A stretch of DNA of 64,000 bases from Methanolobus profundi (lineage in GTDB: Archaea > Halobacteriota > Methanosarcinia > Methanosarcinales > Methanosarcinaceae). The position numbers were made by a program, and so were the translations under genes. The notes below the pieces were generated by a model, which was not told the DNA's origin, made no database searches, and saw nothing but the letters and a program-made list of their open reading frames with translations. Positions 43,830-53,368 of this stretch are shown here, piece by piece (the first letter of the stretch is position 1; each line of letters begins with the position of its first letter). The stretch covers positions 62,001 through 126,000 of the forward strand of contig NZ_FOUJ01000005.1 in NCBI RefSeq assembly GCF_900114835.1. The letters are read 5' to 3'.

Positions 43830-44423
43830 TCACTGAAAATAGCTATCAAAATCAGCTGTCAATTCTCTCAAAGGACGTGCATTTGAAAAGTGCTCAGATT
43901 GTGGAGAAGTTACCAGTATATTTCCCAGTTTTGTGGCAACATCATATTCACCGAGAACCTGATCGAGGAACAGGAATCCTGCACCCAGCCAGAGGTCATA
44001 TTCAGCTTCATTAAACTCGTTAAAGAACAGAACTATACCTACTTTGTCAGGAGATTCGTCTTTGATCAATACATAATTGATATTTTCAAATTTGACATTC
44101 TTTCCCCCATACACCAAATCGCATGGTTCTCTTCTCGGTCTGAACTTAATAACAGACCACTTATCCAGTTGAGGCGCAGCTGAATAGAGTTTTTCAAGAT
44201 CAGGAAATACCGAAAGAATTCCGCCTGCGCTTAAAATGAACTCCCTTTTACCATTAACAACTGGACCAAATTCAAAAACAAGATCTTTGTTTACCTGCAT
44301 AATCTGGGAATGAAGTTCCTTGAAAATTGCCTCTTGACCCTGTTCGAAATTCGGTAATCTATCTTCGTTCTTCTGGAACCATGACCAGAATTTCTGTTCT
44401 TTGCTTTTAAAAAGAGAAATCAT
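43830..44423 (-). CDS. Conserved hypothetical cytosolic protein
   Basis: A 197-residue protein that I do not recognise with confidence. It begins MISLFKSKEQKFWSWFQKNE and has a beta-rich middle (LVFEFGPVVNGKREFILSAG, WSVIKFRPRREP) and an acidic C-terminus with FLDQVLGEYDVATKLGNI. No signal peptide, membrane segment or metal motif. It stands alone between remnants, in an accessory region. It could be a stress- or immunity-type protein, but nothing supports a choice. Confidence 0.6.
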   Translation of the reverse strand: MISLFKSKEQKFWSWFQKNEDRLPNFEQGQEAIFKELHSQIMQVNKDLVFEFGPVVNGKREFILSAGGILSVFPDLEKLYSAAPQLDKWSVIKFRPRREPCDLVYGGKNVKFENINYVLIKDESPDKVGIVLFFNEFNEAEYDLWLGAGFLFLDQVLGEYDVATKLGNILVTSPQSEHFSNARPLRELTADFDSYFQ

Positions 44424-44522
44424 TTTTGCACCTGCACAAACATAAACTTTTAGTATATATTTAGGTAATATCCATTGTTTTTAAGGATTCTGGTGCAATT
44501 AAGATTAAAGTATCAATGACCA

Positions 44523-44770
44523 CACATTCTTCCCCACTATCACAAACCTATTCATCCGATTCACAGTCCTTGTCACAAATCCACTCCACTTGAAGAAATC
44601 AAAACTGAACCTATTATCGATTAGCAAAAAAACAATCTCCTTCTCAGTAAAATGGTGGACAACGTAAGCAACTTCCCTAGTCTTCTGTTACCGATGGGTC
44701 TCTGATGTAACGTTCACGGCAAATCTGCAAATGCCATGTGTGTCCGAAATCCTCCAGATATGGGTGATGT
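44523..44770 (-). pseudogene. Remnant A of a SAM-dependent methyltransferase gene
   Basis: About 250 bp on the minus strand match the 3' part of the methyltransferase gene at 47669-48346, in the same order, with a deletion of about 33 bp in the middle and frame breaks. No start and no N-terminal SAM motif remain. Confidence 0.75.
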
Positions 44771-44918
44771 AGAATGTGAAGCTGCAAAACGCTTCACATG
44801 ACCAATTTTAGTTATTGGTTACTAATTTATTATGGTGACTACTAAAATTATATAAAATGAAGAGTACTATAGGTGACATACCAAACAGAATTCATGTGGC
44901 AAAATAGGGCTAAATACT

Positions 44919-45800
44919 ATGAAAAGATCGATACTTCTTATTTTCCTGGTAGCAATACTGATGTTCTCGGTTTATGCTGTATTTGATGAGGATGATGGTC
45001 CAGCTACATCTTTTTCTTCTGTTTCTCTTAAGGAAAATATTTCATACATTATGAGGTTAGAAGATACAATAAATGCTGTTCCTTCAAATCTTTCTGAAAA
45101 TATCAGTATGGATCCGGTTCCACAGGTACAGCAGGAAATAGCTGTCAAAAAAGACATCAGAGATTTCATTCCGGTGGATCCTCCTGAAACGACAGGTGTT
45201 TTACGGGTTCAGGAATATGTAACACCATATGCTGATGCTGTGCAGGACTATCTTAAGGAAGAAGATCTTAATGACACAGATGAGATATATGAGACTGCAA
45301 TTTCATGGATATGGGTGTCTGATACTACCCTGAACGACCAGCCGGATGGTTGGCTCACTCCTGCGGAGTTCCTGCAAGATACTCCTGATTTCGATTCAAA
45401 CCCTGTGCCAGGTGAGATCGTAAGTGATTGTACCGAACAGGCCAATACTCTTGCATCGTTACTGATCGGCTCCGGTGAATATGATGAAGATACCTTAAGG
45501 GTTGTTATGGGTCAGGTGACCAGCAGTAACGTTAATGGCGGACATGCATGGGTCGAAGTCTACGAGGATGGGGAATGGTTCCCTGTGGATGCCACAGTAG
45601 GTCCACGCTATGACGATGACCTTGGGGAAGTGGTCTATCCTGACAATTACGAAGATATTGGCTTCGATCACTTCCGGGATGAGAATTATTCTGTGGTATA
45701 TCTCTGGTATTATTATAACAATGAATACAGCCTTGATGTAAGTTCAGGTACAGGAAACGCACCTGATAATTGGTATTCTGTTCCTTCCAGTTACTATTGA
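44919..45800 (+). CDS. Secreted transglutaminase-like protein (copy 2)
   Basis: A 293-residue paralogue of 32248-33294 with all three catalytic residues: Cys171 in VSDCTEQANTLASLL, His209 in GGHAWVEVY and Asp224 in FPVDATVG. The signal peptide (SILLIFLVAILMFSVYA) is followed by a shorter N-terminal region that lacks the Gln/Met-rich stretch of copy 1. It ends APDNWYSVPSSYY, like copy 1 and the remnant at 36709. It lies between two remnants of one methyltransferase gene, so it was probably placed here by a duplication or insertion. Likely acts on surface proteins. Confidence 0.8.
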   Translation: MKRSILLIFLVAILMFSVYAVFDEDDGPATSFSSVSLKENISYIMRLEDTINAVPSNLSENISMDPVPQVQQEIAVKKDIRDFIPVDPPETTGVLRVQEYVTPYADAVQDYLKEEDLNDTDEIYETAISWIWVSDTTLNDQPDGWLTPAEFLQDTPDFDSNPVPGEIVSDCTEQANTLASLLIGSGEYDEDTLRVVMGQVTSSNVNGGHAWVEVYEDGEWFPVDATVGPRYDDDLGEVVYPDNYEDIGFDHFRDENYSVVYLWYYYNNEYSLDVSSGTGNAPDNWYSVPSSYY

Positions 45801-45813
45801 TCTTTCATCTTCT

Positions 45814-45927
45814 CTCGGCAGTCTTCTCATCATAAGCAAAGAATGAACCCTCTTCCTTTGTCATCGGCAGGTCTCTGATGTAGTGTTCGCGGTAAACTGC
45901 TGAATGCCATGTGCATCCGATATCTCA
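45814..45927 (-). pseudogene. Remnant B of a SAM-dependent methyltransferase gene
   Basis: About 110 bp on the minus strand match the middle-to-3' part of the methyltransferase at 47669-48346 (47810-47930 in that copy). It overlaps in content with remnant A, so the two are separate copies and not two halves of one gene. Confidence 0.75.
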
Positions 45928-45937
45928 AAAATAAAAT

Positions 45938-45971
45938 TAGAAAAAAAGAGAAGTAAGGTTATCCCTTACTT
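45938..45971 (-). terminator. Terminator of the PEF-CTERM protein gene
   Basis: An 8-bp stem (AAGTAAGG 45951-45958 with CCTTACTT 45964-45971) is followed on the minus strand by a T-rich run over 45950-45938. Confidence 0.85.
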
Positions 45972-47159
45972 TTAGTTACGTCTCTGGAAGAACAGTGCCA
46001 GACCAATTATTGCAATTACCGGAACTGCAATTGTTGGGAATTCTGGGATCTCGCCGTTTCCTCCTTCTTCCCAATCCTTAGTAACTGTCTGTGATTCAAC
46101 AGTTGTCTGTCTTTGTGAATCATAGAATGAAGCTACGATCTGGTCTGTTCCAACGCCGCCATCACCTGTGTAGGTAAATGTTGCTTCTCCACTTCCATCT
46201 GTAGTGTCAATTCCACTTTCCCCGGCATTAGGTCCTGATGTAACATTGAATGTTACGTCAATACCGGGTATAGGGGTACCAAGCAGATCAGTAATTGTTG
46301 CCGTTACTGTGTGCTGTGTGCCTACAGGATTGACATCAGAGGCCGGACTAAGGCTAATACCAACTACTGTTACACCACATGGGAGGTTAGATGGGCTGAA
46401 TGGCTGCTGCAGTTCCTGGAGCCAGATCTGGTCGAGCTCTGTAATTGACCATCCCATGTAATCCACATCAAGTCCGTTGTAGATGATAAGTCCATTATCA
46501 GTTCCAGCAGGGTACTTTGCATATGTATGAACAGGGCCTGTTGCTGCAATAGCATTTGTACCGGACATATCAAGACACCAGTTTGGATCGTAGGTTGTCA
46601 TGACATTCATATCACCAACAGCATCCGTAGTTGAAGCAAGGGTTGCTGCATCAATGTAATATGGGCCTGGAAGGGCCGTGGACAAAGTGTTCTCCTCTAC
46701 TATGGTAAGCGTACCAGTTGCACCAAGTGCACCAGGGTTGGCTGTTGTGAATGGATATGGCAGCCAGCTATAATCGATCGCTGAACATTCACTGTCATAG
46801 ATTATGAGCTTGTTCCCGTTTCCAACAAAAGCCACGATGTCTGCTTTCTGAGATGGGCTCAGAGCATTGGCGTTACACAGCATCCCCACACTACCTGCCA
46901 TGTTCAATACAACAGTATCATATGGTGCAAGGGTCGCAGCATTGACAGTTGCAGGGTCCACAGTTGTGAATGTAAAAGCAGCGTAGGTTGGACCAGTAGT
47001 TGGTAGTGTACCTCCATTGACCACTGTAGGTCCTCCGATTATTGCAACGTTTGAAGAACTTGGCAGGGCCGATGCTGACTGACCCAGCATACACAAACAC
47101 ACAGCTATTACCAGGATCGTGGTAATAGTTGATCCGAATCTTAATTTCTTGCTATTCAT
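45972..47159 (-). CDS. PEF-CTERM surface protein with an Ig-like (Big_1-type) domain
   Basis: A 395-residue exported protein. GAGGTGG just upstream favours the second of two ATGs (47159). The signal peptide (TITTILVIAVCLCMLGQSASA) is followed by a domain of about 230 residues (SNVAIIGGPTVVNGGTLPTT, YDTVVLNMAGSVG, NGNKLIIYDSECSAIDYSWL) with a glutamine-amidotransferase-like or GATase-like look. Residues about 265-350 form a Big_1-like Ig domain (VTATITDLLGTPIPGIDVTF). The end, IPEFPTIAVPVIAIIGLALF plus basic residues, is a PEF-CTERM sorting signal recognised by an archaeosortase. The partner sortase is not in the window. Confidence 0.85.
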   Translation of the reverse strand: MNSKKLRFGSTITTILVIAVCLCMLGQSASALPSSSNVAIIGGPTVVNGGTLPTTGPTYAAFTFTTVDPATVNAATLAPYDTVVLNMAGSVGMLCNANALSPSQKADIVAFVGNGNKLIIYDSECSAIDYSWLPYPFTTANPGALGATGTLTIVEENTLSTALPGPYYIDAATLASTTDAVGDMNVMTTYDPNWCLDMSGTNAIAATGPVHTYAKYPAGTDNGLIIYNGLDVDYMGWSITELDQIWLQELQQPFSPSNLPCGVTVVGISLSPASDVNPVGTQHTVTATITDLLGTPIPGIDVTFNVTSGPNAGESGIDTTDGSGEATFTYTGDGGVGTDQIVASFYDSQRQTTVESQTVTKDWEEGGNGEIPEFPTIAVPVIAIIGLALFFQRRN

Positions 47160-47668
47160 CATACCACCTCTTTCTTGGTTTTGCGATCAGTGAGGCGAAG
47201 AAATTTGTGTATATACAGCATAAGCTATATGTGTAGCAATTTTTCCCACTTCCATACCCCACGTATGCAAAAATTAAATTTAGGGCATTCAAACTTTCCC
47301 TATATAAAAAAGGGATGAACCTGATATATAATTGCACCGATTGTGCATGAAATTATGTCTTTGATAATAATCATACAGTAAAATAAAATATGATTTTAAT
47401 AAAAATTATGTACTAGTATATTCATCTATATTGAGTATATACAAAAAAAATTAAAATATATGCGTATTTTTAAAATAAAAAGATTATGTACTTAATAAAG
47501 TTACTGAACTATATTACGCAATACTAAAAATATATAGAAGTAGTCAGGGCATTTTGAAGGATTTTTATCGAATTAATATCATTTGATGCACAACGCAGTA
47601 ACAAAAGCACAATATTTAGCGCAACTATGATCTGGCAAACTTGACACTATCACACCAGGCATCATAAT
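47160..47668. other. 509-bp very AT-rich intergenic region
   Basis: It holds the promoter of the PEF-CTERM gene (TATA-like TATATAAAAAAG at about 47300) and long A/T runs at 47380-47540. No ORF, tRNA or clear inverted repeat was seen. Confidence 0.5.
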
Positions 47669-48346
47669 TCAGACTTTCTTCCCAACGATCACAAATCCAT
47701 TGACCCGATTCCCTGTTCTCGTCACAAAAGTATCCCTTTTGAAAAACTCGACCCCAAATCCATTCTTGATCAGCAGAAATACCAGTTCCTTCTCAGTAAA
47801 GTGATGAGCAGTATAAGCAACCTCGCCGGTATTCTCATCATAAGCCAAAAATGAGCCCTCTTCCTTTGTCACCGGCAGATCCCTGAGATAACGTTCACGA
47901 TAGATCTCTGAATGCCATGTCTGTCCGAAATCTGCAATGTAGAGATGACCATCCGGTTTAAGAACGCGGCAGGCTTCACGCACGATGCGGGAGCGGTCTT
48001 CTTTTGAGACTACTACTGTAAGAAAAGCCTGCATTATAACTACATCAAAACTCTCATCTGAAAATGGGAGAGCAACGGCTGTAGCTCTTGTAAATGACGG
48101 GAGGGTTGAGAGTTCATTATCTGTAGCAGCTTTTGCTGTTATATTCAGAGCATCATGGTTGATGTCAATGCTTGTGACTGAAAACTCATGTGATGCTAGT
48201 TCTATGCTCACCTTACCTGTTGCACATCCTACATCAAGGATACGGGCATCAGGATCTGTGTACCTGAAGATGACAGGGTCAAGTTCGATGGTTGCAGGAA
48301 TATCCTTGCCGACCACATCGATCCACGTTCTCTCATGTTCATTCAT
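47669..48346 (-). CDS. Class I SAM-dependent methyltransferase (UbiE/Methyltransf_11 type)
   Basis: A 225-residue cytosolic methyltransferase. Motif I is ARILDVGCATGKVSIELA, with the acidic VTSIDINHDAL at the end of beta-2, FDVVIMQAFLTVV as motif IV-like and ACRVLKPDGHLYIADFG as motif VI. The C-terminus (FTEKELVFLLIKNGFGVEFF) resembles ubiquinone/menaquinone-type enzymes. The substrate is unknown. Two decayed partial copies lie at 44523-44770 and 45814-45927. Confidence 0.87.
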   Translation of the reverse strand: MNEHERTWIDVVGKDIPATIELDPVIFRYTDPDARILDVGCATGKVSIELASHEFSVTSIDINHDALNITAKAATDNELSTLPSFTRATAVALPFSDESFDVVIMQAFLTVVVSKEDRSRIVREACRVLKPDGHLYIADFGQTWHSEIYRERYLRDLPVTKEEGSFLAYDENTGEVAYTAHHFTEKELVFLLIKNGFGVEFFKRDTFVTRTGNRVNGFVIVGKKV

Positions 48347-48387
48347 GGTCCCACAGTACTCCTTGATATCGGTGACGAAAAATGGTC

Positions 48388-48720
48388 TTATAAGGCAGAA
48401 CCTGGTGAGCTCTTAGCAGAAAGTTCACATTCTGCCGTATGCCTGCACTCATTCATAATAGGCTTAGGGATCATCTTTATTGCAAGTATCAATGCCAGGG
48501 GGATCAATAGTATATCATCCATAACGCCAATGACAGGGACAAAACTCGGAATAAGGTCAATGGGACTAAGAATATAGATAGTGACAAAAGCTGCGAGCAA
48601 CCTTGTATGGATCGGCAGGTCGGAGCGTTTGCTGGCAATGGATAATGTCTTTGTATGCAATTGCAGCTTGTAGAACCGTTCCTTCAGTATTGCTTTCAGG
48701 ATGAACGTTATTATGCCCAC
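48388..48720 (-). CDS. DUF1232 (YkvA-like) membrane protein
   Basis: A 110-residue protein of the DUF1232/YkvA family. The core LPIHTRLLAAFVTIYILSPIDLIP is followed by the DDILLIPLALILAIKMIP helix, the usual hallmark. One or two membrane helices are likely. The C-terminal 25 residues are polar with two cysteines. Function of the family is not established. Confidence 0.85.
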   Translation of the reverse strand: MGIITFILKAILKERFYKLQLHTKTLSIASKRSDLPIHTRLLAAFVTIYILSPIDLIPSFVPVIGVMDDILLIPLALILAIKMIPKPIMNECRHTAECELSAKSSPGSAL

Positions 48721-49059
48721 TTGATCTGGCTCCCGGTTGTTTTACAGAAATTAATTAACTAATATTAGTTTTCAGAATTAATATATCGATCGGAACTAGA
48801 AATTGGCATTATATAATTCCAGAGACAAAAGTACAAGGTATTATGCAGATCACTTGTTTCTTCTTGTGGGAAAACGCCGGCTTTGCCGGACCCTTCGGTC
48901 TCACTCCGTATATTCATGACCCATGATAAATAATATCTCGATCCTGCCAGACATGAACGAACTGCTTAACCAACATTTTTAATATAATCGCCTGCTTTTC
49001 TAAGACTTAAATTATTACATATTATAACTATACTCTATTTCAAATCAGAGGAACTTACG
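48721..49059. other. Intergenic region upstream of gatC with two tandem GC-rich hairpins
   Basis: A 339-bp spacer. At 48877-48900 two small hairpins overlap head to tail (CCGGC/GCCGG with loop TTT, then GACC/GGTC with loop CTTC) in otherwise AT-rich DNA. They resemble REP-type repeats. An AT-rich TATA-like region at about 48995-49035 precedes gatC. Confidence 0.5.
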
Positions 49060-49341
49060 ATGATCACTAAAGAAGAAGTAGAACACGTAGGCTGGCTCGC
49101 ACGTATCGAGATCGATGAAAAAGAATCCGATGCTTATGCAGAGAAGCTTAACTCCGTACTGGACTATTTCGGACAGCTCGATGAGGTCGACACCGAAGGC
49201 GTAGAGCCAACATACCACGTTGCGGACATTGTTAACGTGTTCAGGAAGGACGAGGTAACCGAATCGATGTCACAGGAAGATGTGCTGGCAAACACCGAGA
49301 ACAAACAGGAAGGCAATTTCAAGTCTCCAAGGATCATGTGA
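49060..49341 (+). CDS. gatC: Aspartyl/glutamyl-tRNA amidotransferase subunit C
   Basis: GatC stabilises GatA in the GatCAB amidotransferase. The 93-residue protein has the family's [16 protein letters not shown] start, [24 protein letters not shown], and ends KSPRIM. It starts the gatCAB operon; gatA begins 10 bp after it. Confidence 0.93.
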   Translation: MITKEEVEHVGWLARIEIDEKESDAYAEKLNSVLDYFGQLDEVDTEGVEPTYHVADIVNVFRKDEVTESMSQEDVLANTENKQEGNFKSPRIM

Positions 49342-49351
49342 GGTGTACAAA

Positions 49352-50779
49352 ATGGCAGCATGGACAGACATTTCAGGCATTAAACAGAAAATTGCAGACT
49401 CTTCAGCCGAAGAGGTCACTGCTTCTTACATTGAGACTATCGGCAAGAGCAAGATCAACGGTTTCACAACAATGTGGGACGAAGCTATCAATGTAGCTCG
49501 TGAGATCGACTCTGAAGGTCATGAAGGACCTCTTGCAGGTGTACCAATAGCGATCAAGGAGAACATATCCACAAAGGGACTCTCCACTACTTGTTCATCA
49601 AAGATACTTCAGGGATATGTGCCACCATACGATGCACATGTCATTGAAAGGCTCAGGGAAGCAGGTGCGGTAATTCTTGGAAAGACCAACATGGACGAAT
49701 TTGCCATGGGAACTTCCACCGAATCAAGTTACTACGGACCTACACTTAACCCATGGGATATGGACAGGGTACCGGGAGGTTCATCCGGTGGAAGTGCAGC
49801 AGTAGTTGCAGCAGGTGAAGTGCCGGTATCTCTTGGATCAGATACAGGTGGTTCTGTCAGGTGTCCGGCAGCATACTGTGGTGTGGTTGGACTTAAACCA
49901 ACCTACGGATGCATTTCAAGATACGGACTTATCTCTTATGCAAACTCACTGGAGCAGATCGGACCTCTTGCAACCAATGTTGCAGACATCGCAACCATCA
50001 TGGACGTTGTAGCAGGATATGACAGCAGGGACAGCACATCCATCAACAGGGAGAACACTTACAGCGATGCCCTGAAGGACGATGTGAACGGACTGAAGAT
50101 CGGTGTGCCTGAAGAGTACTTCGGAGAGGGTATCGATGAGAAGGTCGAAAAGGCAGTATGGGATGCGATATCTAAATTCGAGGACATGGGAGCTACTTAC
50201 GAGAAGGTATCCATGCCACACACAAAATATGCTCTTGCATCATATTATATTATAGCCATGAGCGAAGCATCATCGAACCTTGCACGCTTTGACGGTACAA
50301 GATACGGATACCGTGCAGAAGGTGAGAACTGGCACGTTATGGCATCAAGGACCCGTGCACAAGGCTTTGGCGAAGAGGTCAAACGCAGGATATTGCTCGG
50401 TACCTATGCACTTTCAGCAGGTTACCATGACAAATACTATCTGAAAGCACTCAAGGTCAGAACTCTTGTTAAACAGGACTTTGACAGGGCACTTGATAAT
50501 GTTGATGTGCTCATGGCGCCAACAATGCCTGCACCTGCATTCAAGATCGGTGAGAAGATAGATGATCCTCTTTCCCTGTATCTGGCAGATGTCAATACAG
50601 TACCTATCAACCTCGCAGGTGTACCATCCATATCAGTTCCATGTGGCTTCTCAGGTGATATGCCAGTGGGACTTCAGATAATAGGTAAACACTTCGATGA
50701 GAATGCTATCATCAAAGCTGCTTACAGCTTTGAGCAGAATACCGATCATCACACCAGAAGACCTCCGGAGGTGGCATAA
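49352..50779 (+). CDS. gatA: Aspartyl/glutamyl-tRNA amidotransferase subunit A
   Basis: GatA is the glutaminase that supplies ammonia to convert Asp-tRNA(Asn), or Glu-tRNA(Gln), to the amide. The 475-residue amidase-family protein has the Ser-cisSer-Lys triad: Lys in VPIAIKENI, cis-Ser in [14 protein letters not shown] and nucleophile Ser in GSDTGGSVR. The ATG at 49352 follows GTGAGGTGT and is preferred over a frame extending back into gatC. In archaea GatCAB usually makes Asn-tRNA, as GatDE handles Gln-tRNA. The stop shares one base with the gatB start. Confidence 0.95.
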   Translation: MAAWTDISGIKQKIADSSAEEVTASYIETIGKSKINGFTTMWDEAINVAREIDSEGHEGPLAGVPIAIKENISTKGLSTTCSSKILQGYVPPYDAHVIERLREAGAVILGKTNMDEFAMGTSTESSYYGPTLNPWDMDRVPGGSSGGSAAVVAAGEVPVSLGSDTGGSVRCPAAYCGVVGLKPTYGCISRYGLISYANSLEQIGPLATNVADIATIMDVVAGYDSRDSTSINRENTYSDALKDDVNGLKIGVPEEYFGEGIDEKVEKAVWDAISKFEDMGATYEKVSMPHTKYALASYYIIAMSEASSNLARFDGTRYGYRAEGENWHVMASRTRAQGFGEEVKRRILLGTYALSAGYHDKYYLKALKVRTLVKQDFDRALDNVDVLMAPTMPAPAFKIGEKIDDPLSLYLADVNTVPINLAGVPSISVPCGFSGDMPVGLQIIGKHFDENAIIKAAYSFEQNTDHHTRRPPEVA

Positions 50780-52200
50780 TGGTTTACGAGAACCCTGACG
50801 GAATTAGGATCGGACTTGAGGTCCACGTTCAGTTGAACAAGCTTAACACAAAGCTGTTCTGTGGCTGTTCCACAGACTACCATGACTCTGAACCAAACAC
50901 TCATGTATGTCCGATATGCCTGGGACTTCCTGGTTCACTGCCAGTTCTTAACGAGAGGGCAGTGGAATTTGCAATAAAGATAGGACTTGCACTTAACTGT
51001 AGTATCGTGGAGCAGACCCAGTTCCACAGGAAGAATTACTACTATCCTGATCTTCCAAAGAACTTCCAGACAACGCAGTACGATTATCCTATCGCAGCTG
51101 AGGGAAAGATCATCATCGAAGGTGAGGATGGAGAACATAACGTTGGTATCACCCGTGCTCATATCGAAGAAGATCCTGCAAGGTTGCAGCACATGGGAAC
51201 CATTGACAAGTCCAAGGGTACGCTCATTAACTACAACCGTTCAGGTATGACACTTATCGAGATCGTCAGTGAGCCTGATATGAGAAGCCCAAAGGAAGCA
51301 AGACGTTATCTTGAGAAGCTCAGAAGCATTCTTGATTATCTTGGCGTGTTCGATGGTGATCTTGAAGGTGCAATGAAAGCGGATGCGAACGTTTCCGTAT
51401 TCTGGGGCGAACGTGTTGAGATCAAGAACATATCATCCTTCAAGGGTGTCGAGAGGGCTCTGCTCTATGAGATCATGAGGCAGAAGAACCAGATCAGACG
51501 TGGAGGAGAGATCGTCATGGAAACAAGGCACTTCGACGAGGCAAGAGGTGTGACAATTTCCATGCGTACTAAGGAAGATGAACAGGATTACCGTTACTTC
51601 CCAGAGCCAGATCTTGTACCTATGCGAGTTGCCGACTGGGTGCCAAAGGTACGTGAGACACTGCCGGAACTTCCTGATGCAAAGAGAGCACGTTTCATGG
51701 AGGAGTACAGTCTTGGCGAGACCCATGCAAGGGCACTGACCACCGAGATAAAGGTAGCTAACTTCTTTGAAGAGGTAGCAAAAAAGGTCGATCCAAAGGA
51801 TGCGGCTGTCTGGGTATCTGATATCCTCAAGGGTGAGCTCAACTACCGTGAACTTAGCATTGATGCTTTCACAGTGGAGGACATGGTTGCTGTTGTCGAA
51901 CTTGTAACAGCTAACAAGATCACGGAAAAGAGTGCTGTTGATGTCATACGCACAGTCCTTGATGATGGTGGCAAGCCACAGGAGATCGTCGAAAAGAAAG
52001 GTCTTCTCAAGGTAGAGGATGATATCGTTGCAACAGCAGTGGACGAGGCAATTGCTGAGAACCCTGAAGCAGTGGCAGATTATCTTGGAGGAAAGGAAAA
52101 ATCCCTGAACTTCATTGTAGGTAAGGTCATGCAGAAAACAAAGGGAAGAGCTGACGCCCGTGAAGCAAGAGAGAAAGTGCTTGCAAAGCTCAATGAGTGA
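50779..52200 (+). CDS. gatB: Aspartyl/glutamyl-tRNA amidotransferase subunit B
   Basis: GatB binds the mischarged tRNA and carries out phosphorylation and amidation. The 473-residue product shows IGLEVHVQLNKLNTKLFCGC, the zinc-site cysteines CPICLGLPGSLP, FHRKNYYYPDLPKNFQTTQY and the C-terminal YqeY-like helical domain ending AREKVLAKL. It overlaps gatA by one base (TAATG). It is followed by a terminator. Confidence 0.95.
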   Translation: MVYENPDGIRIGLEVHVQLNKLNTKLFCGCSTDYHDSEPNTHVCPICLGLPGSLPVLNERAVEFAIKIGLALNCSIVEQTQFHRKNYYYPDLPKNFQTTQYDYPIAAEGKIIIEGEDGEHNVGITRAHIEEDPARLQHMGTIDKSKGTLINYNRSGMTLIEIVSEPDMRSPKEARRYLEKLRSILDYLGVFDGDLEGAMKADANVSVFWGERVEIKNISSFKGVERALLYEIMRQKNQIRRGGEIVMETRHFDEARGVTISMRTKEDEQDYRYFPEPDLVPMRVADWVPKVRETLPELPDAKRARFMEEYSLGETHARALTTEIKVANFFEEVAKKVDPKDAAVWVSDILKGELNYRELSIDAFTVEDMVAVVELVTANKITEKSAVDVIRTVLDDGGKPQEIVEKKGLLKVEDDIVATAVDEAIAENPEAVADYLGGKEKSLNFIVGKVMQKTKGRADAREAREKVLAKLNE

Positions 52201-52224
52201 ATTAAGAACTGAAACTAAAAAAGA

Positions 52225-52256
52225 ATGGGGTTATACCCCATTTCGATCTTTTTCTA
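52225..52256 (+). terminator. gatCAB terminator
   Basis: A 7-bp stem (ATGGGGT 52225-52231 with ACCCCAT 52235-52241, loop TAT) is followed by TTCGATCTTTTTC. Confidence 0.85.
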
Positions 52257-52325
52257 TATCTGACTAAAATCTACTACTCAGGTGGATATTGGTATTATTG
52301 TGATCAGCACAACAACATTTCATGG

Positions 52326-52997
52326 TTACAGATGATGTTCATCTACATTCGCAAGGAATGCTTCACCGCGTGGAGTGATTACGTAGGTTCTCTCCCCCTC
52401 TTTCTCAATGTATAGGGTATCCTCGAGCATATCGAGATTCAGTTTGGTCTGTACATCATTCAGTTCGAACTTTTCCTTGACCTCATCGTAGTTCATCTTC
52501 CCTTCACCAAAAGCTTCAAGCATGTGCCTGCGGACAGGATTCTGCATGGCTTTCAGGCCTGCTCTGTGGTCCTCGGTTGGGTTTCTCTTGAGCTTGCCTT
52601 CTTTCTTTGCTTTCTCGTACCATTCGTCCCTTCTTTTCTTCAGGTCGTCCAGTTTTTCATCCTTTGATGCGGGTTTGGTTTCAATGCTCTCAAGGTATTC
52701 CTCGCCACGTGGGGTGATCACATATGTATTCTCATCTTCTTTTTCAATGTAGAGAGTATCCTCCAGCATTCCAAGATGTAGTTTCAGCGGCATGTTATCA
52801 AGGTCGAACTCTGCCTTTAGCTCGTCGAATGTCATCTTCTTTTCATTAAGGCTTTTGATGATATTCCTTCTGACAGGATTTTGCAGGGTCTTCAGTTTTG
52901 CATCATGGTCCTCTTTAGGATCCCTGTTGAGCTTCCCCTCTTTTTTTGCTTTCTCATACCATTCCTGTCTTCTCTTTATTTGATCATCATCGCTCAT
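52326..52997 (-). CDS. Protein with two tandem winged-helix (ArsR-like) domains
   Basis: A 223-residue protein made of two similar halves. Each begins with RRxEWYEKAKKEGKL(N/K)R(D/N), continues LQNPVRR or MQNPVRR plus a helix, and ends LEDTLYIEKE, TYVITPRGE. These are winged-helix modules preceded by a helical lead. The ATG at 52997 is preferred to an upstream TTG at 53006; neither has a good ribosome binding site. A single chain with two such domains could bind a palindrome without dimerising. No operon partner. Confidence 0.78.
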   Translation of the reverse strand: MSDDDQIKRRQEWYEKAKKEGKLNRDPKEDHDAKLKTLQNPVRRNIIKSLNEKKMTFDELKAEFDLDNMPLKLHLGMLEDTLYIEKEDENTYVITPRGEEYLESIETKPASKDEKLDDLKKRRDEWYEKAKKEGKLKRNPTEDHRAGLKAMQNPVRRHMLEAFGEGKMNYDEVKEKFELNDVQTKLNLDMLEDTLYIEKEGERTYVITPRGEAFLANVDEHHL

Positions 52998-53213
52998 ATC
53001 AATCAATCATTATTAATGATTATATTTCTTATAAAGTTTGTCCCGCATGAACTTAGATGAATGACAATGTTTATACCATAGAAGATAGTGACTGGATTAT
53101 TCAATAGGACGTGAAAATGAGCATGGATTTGGCAAAACAATTATATGTTTTGAGCATCATGTAAGCAGCCTATTATTCTAATAATACATATTACAATCAT
53201 TTAGGTGAAAATA

Positions 53214-53360
53214 ATGGCAAGATTCCCAGAAGCTGAAAACAGAATACTGATCAAGAAGATCTGTATGGAGTGCAATGCACGCAATGCAGTACGTGCAACA
53301 AGATGCAGGAAATGCGGTAGCAAAGGCCTGCGTATGAAATCCAAGGAAACAAGAGGCTGA
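53214..53360 (+). CDS. rpl40e: Ribosomal protein L40e
   Basis: A 48-residue zinc-ribbon protein of the large ribosomal subunit: [20 protein letters not shown], then two CxxC pairs (CMEC and CRKC), [19 protein letters not shown]. The start is set by AGGTGAAA upstream and by the MARFPEAE start typical of archaea. The GGGP synthase gene follows 8 bp later, a pairing common in Methanosarcinales. Confidence 0.92.
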   Translation: MARFPEAENRILIKKICMECNARNAVRATRCRKCGSKGLRMKSKETRG

Positions 53361-53368
53361 TCGTTCTC

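Noticed and set aside
44523-45927. Remnants A and B as two halves of one gene split by insertion of the transglutaminase gene
   Set aside because: Both cover the same part of the methyltransferase (the segment with ACGTTCACGG or its equivalent), so they are overlapping copies, not complementary halves.
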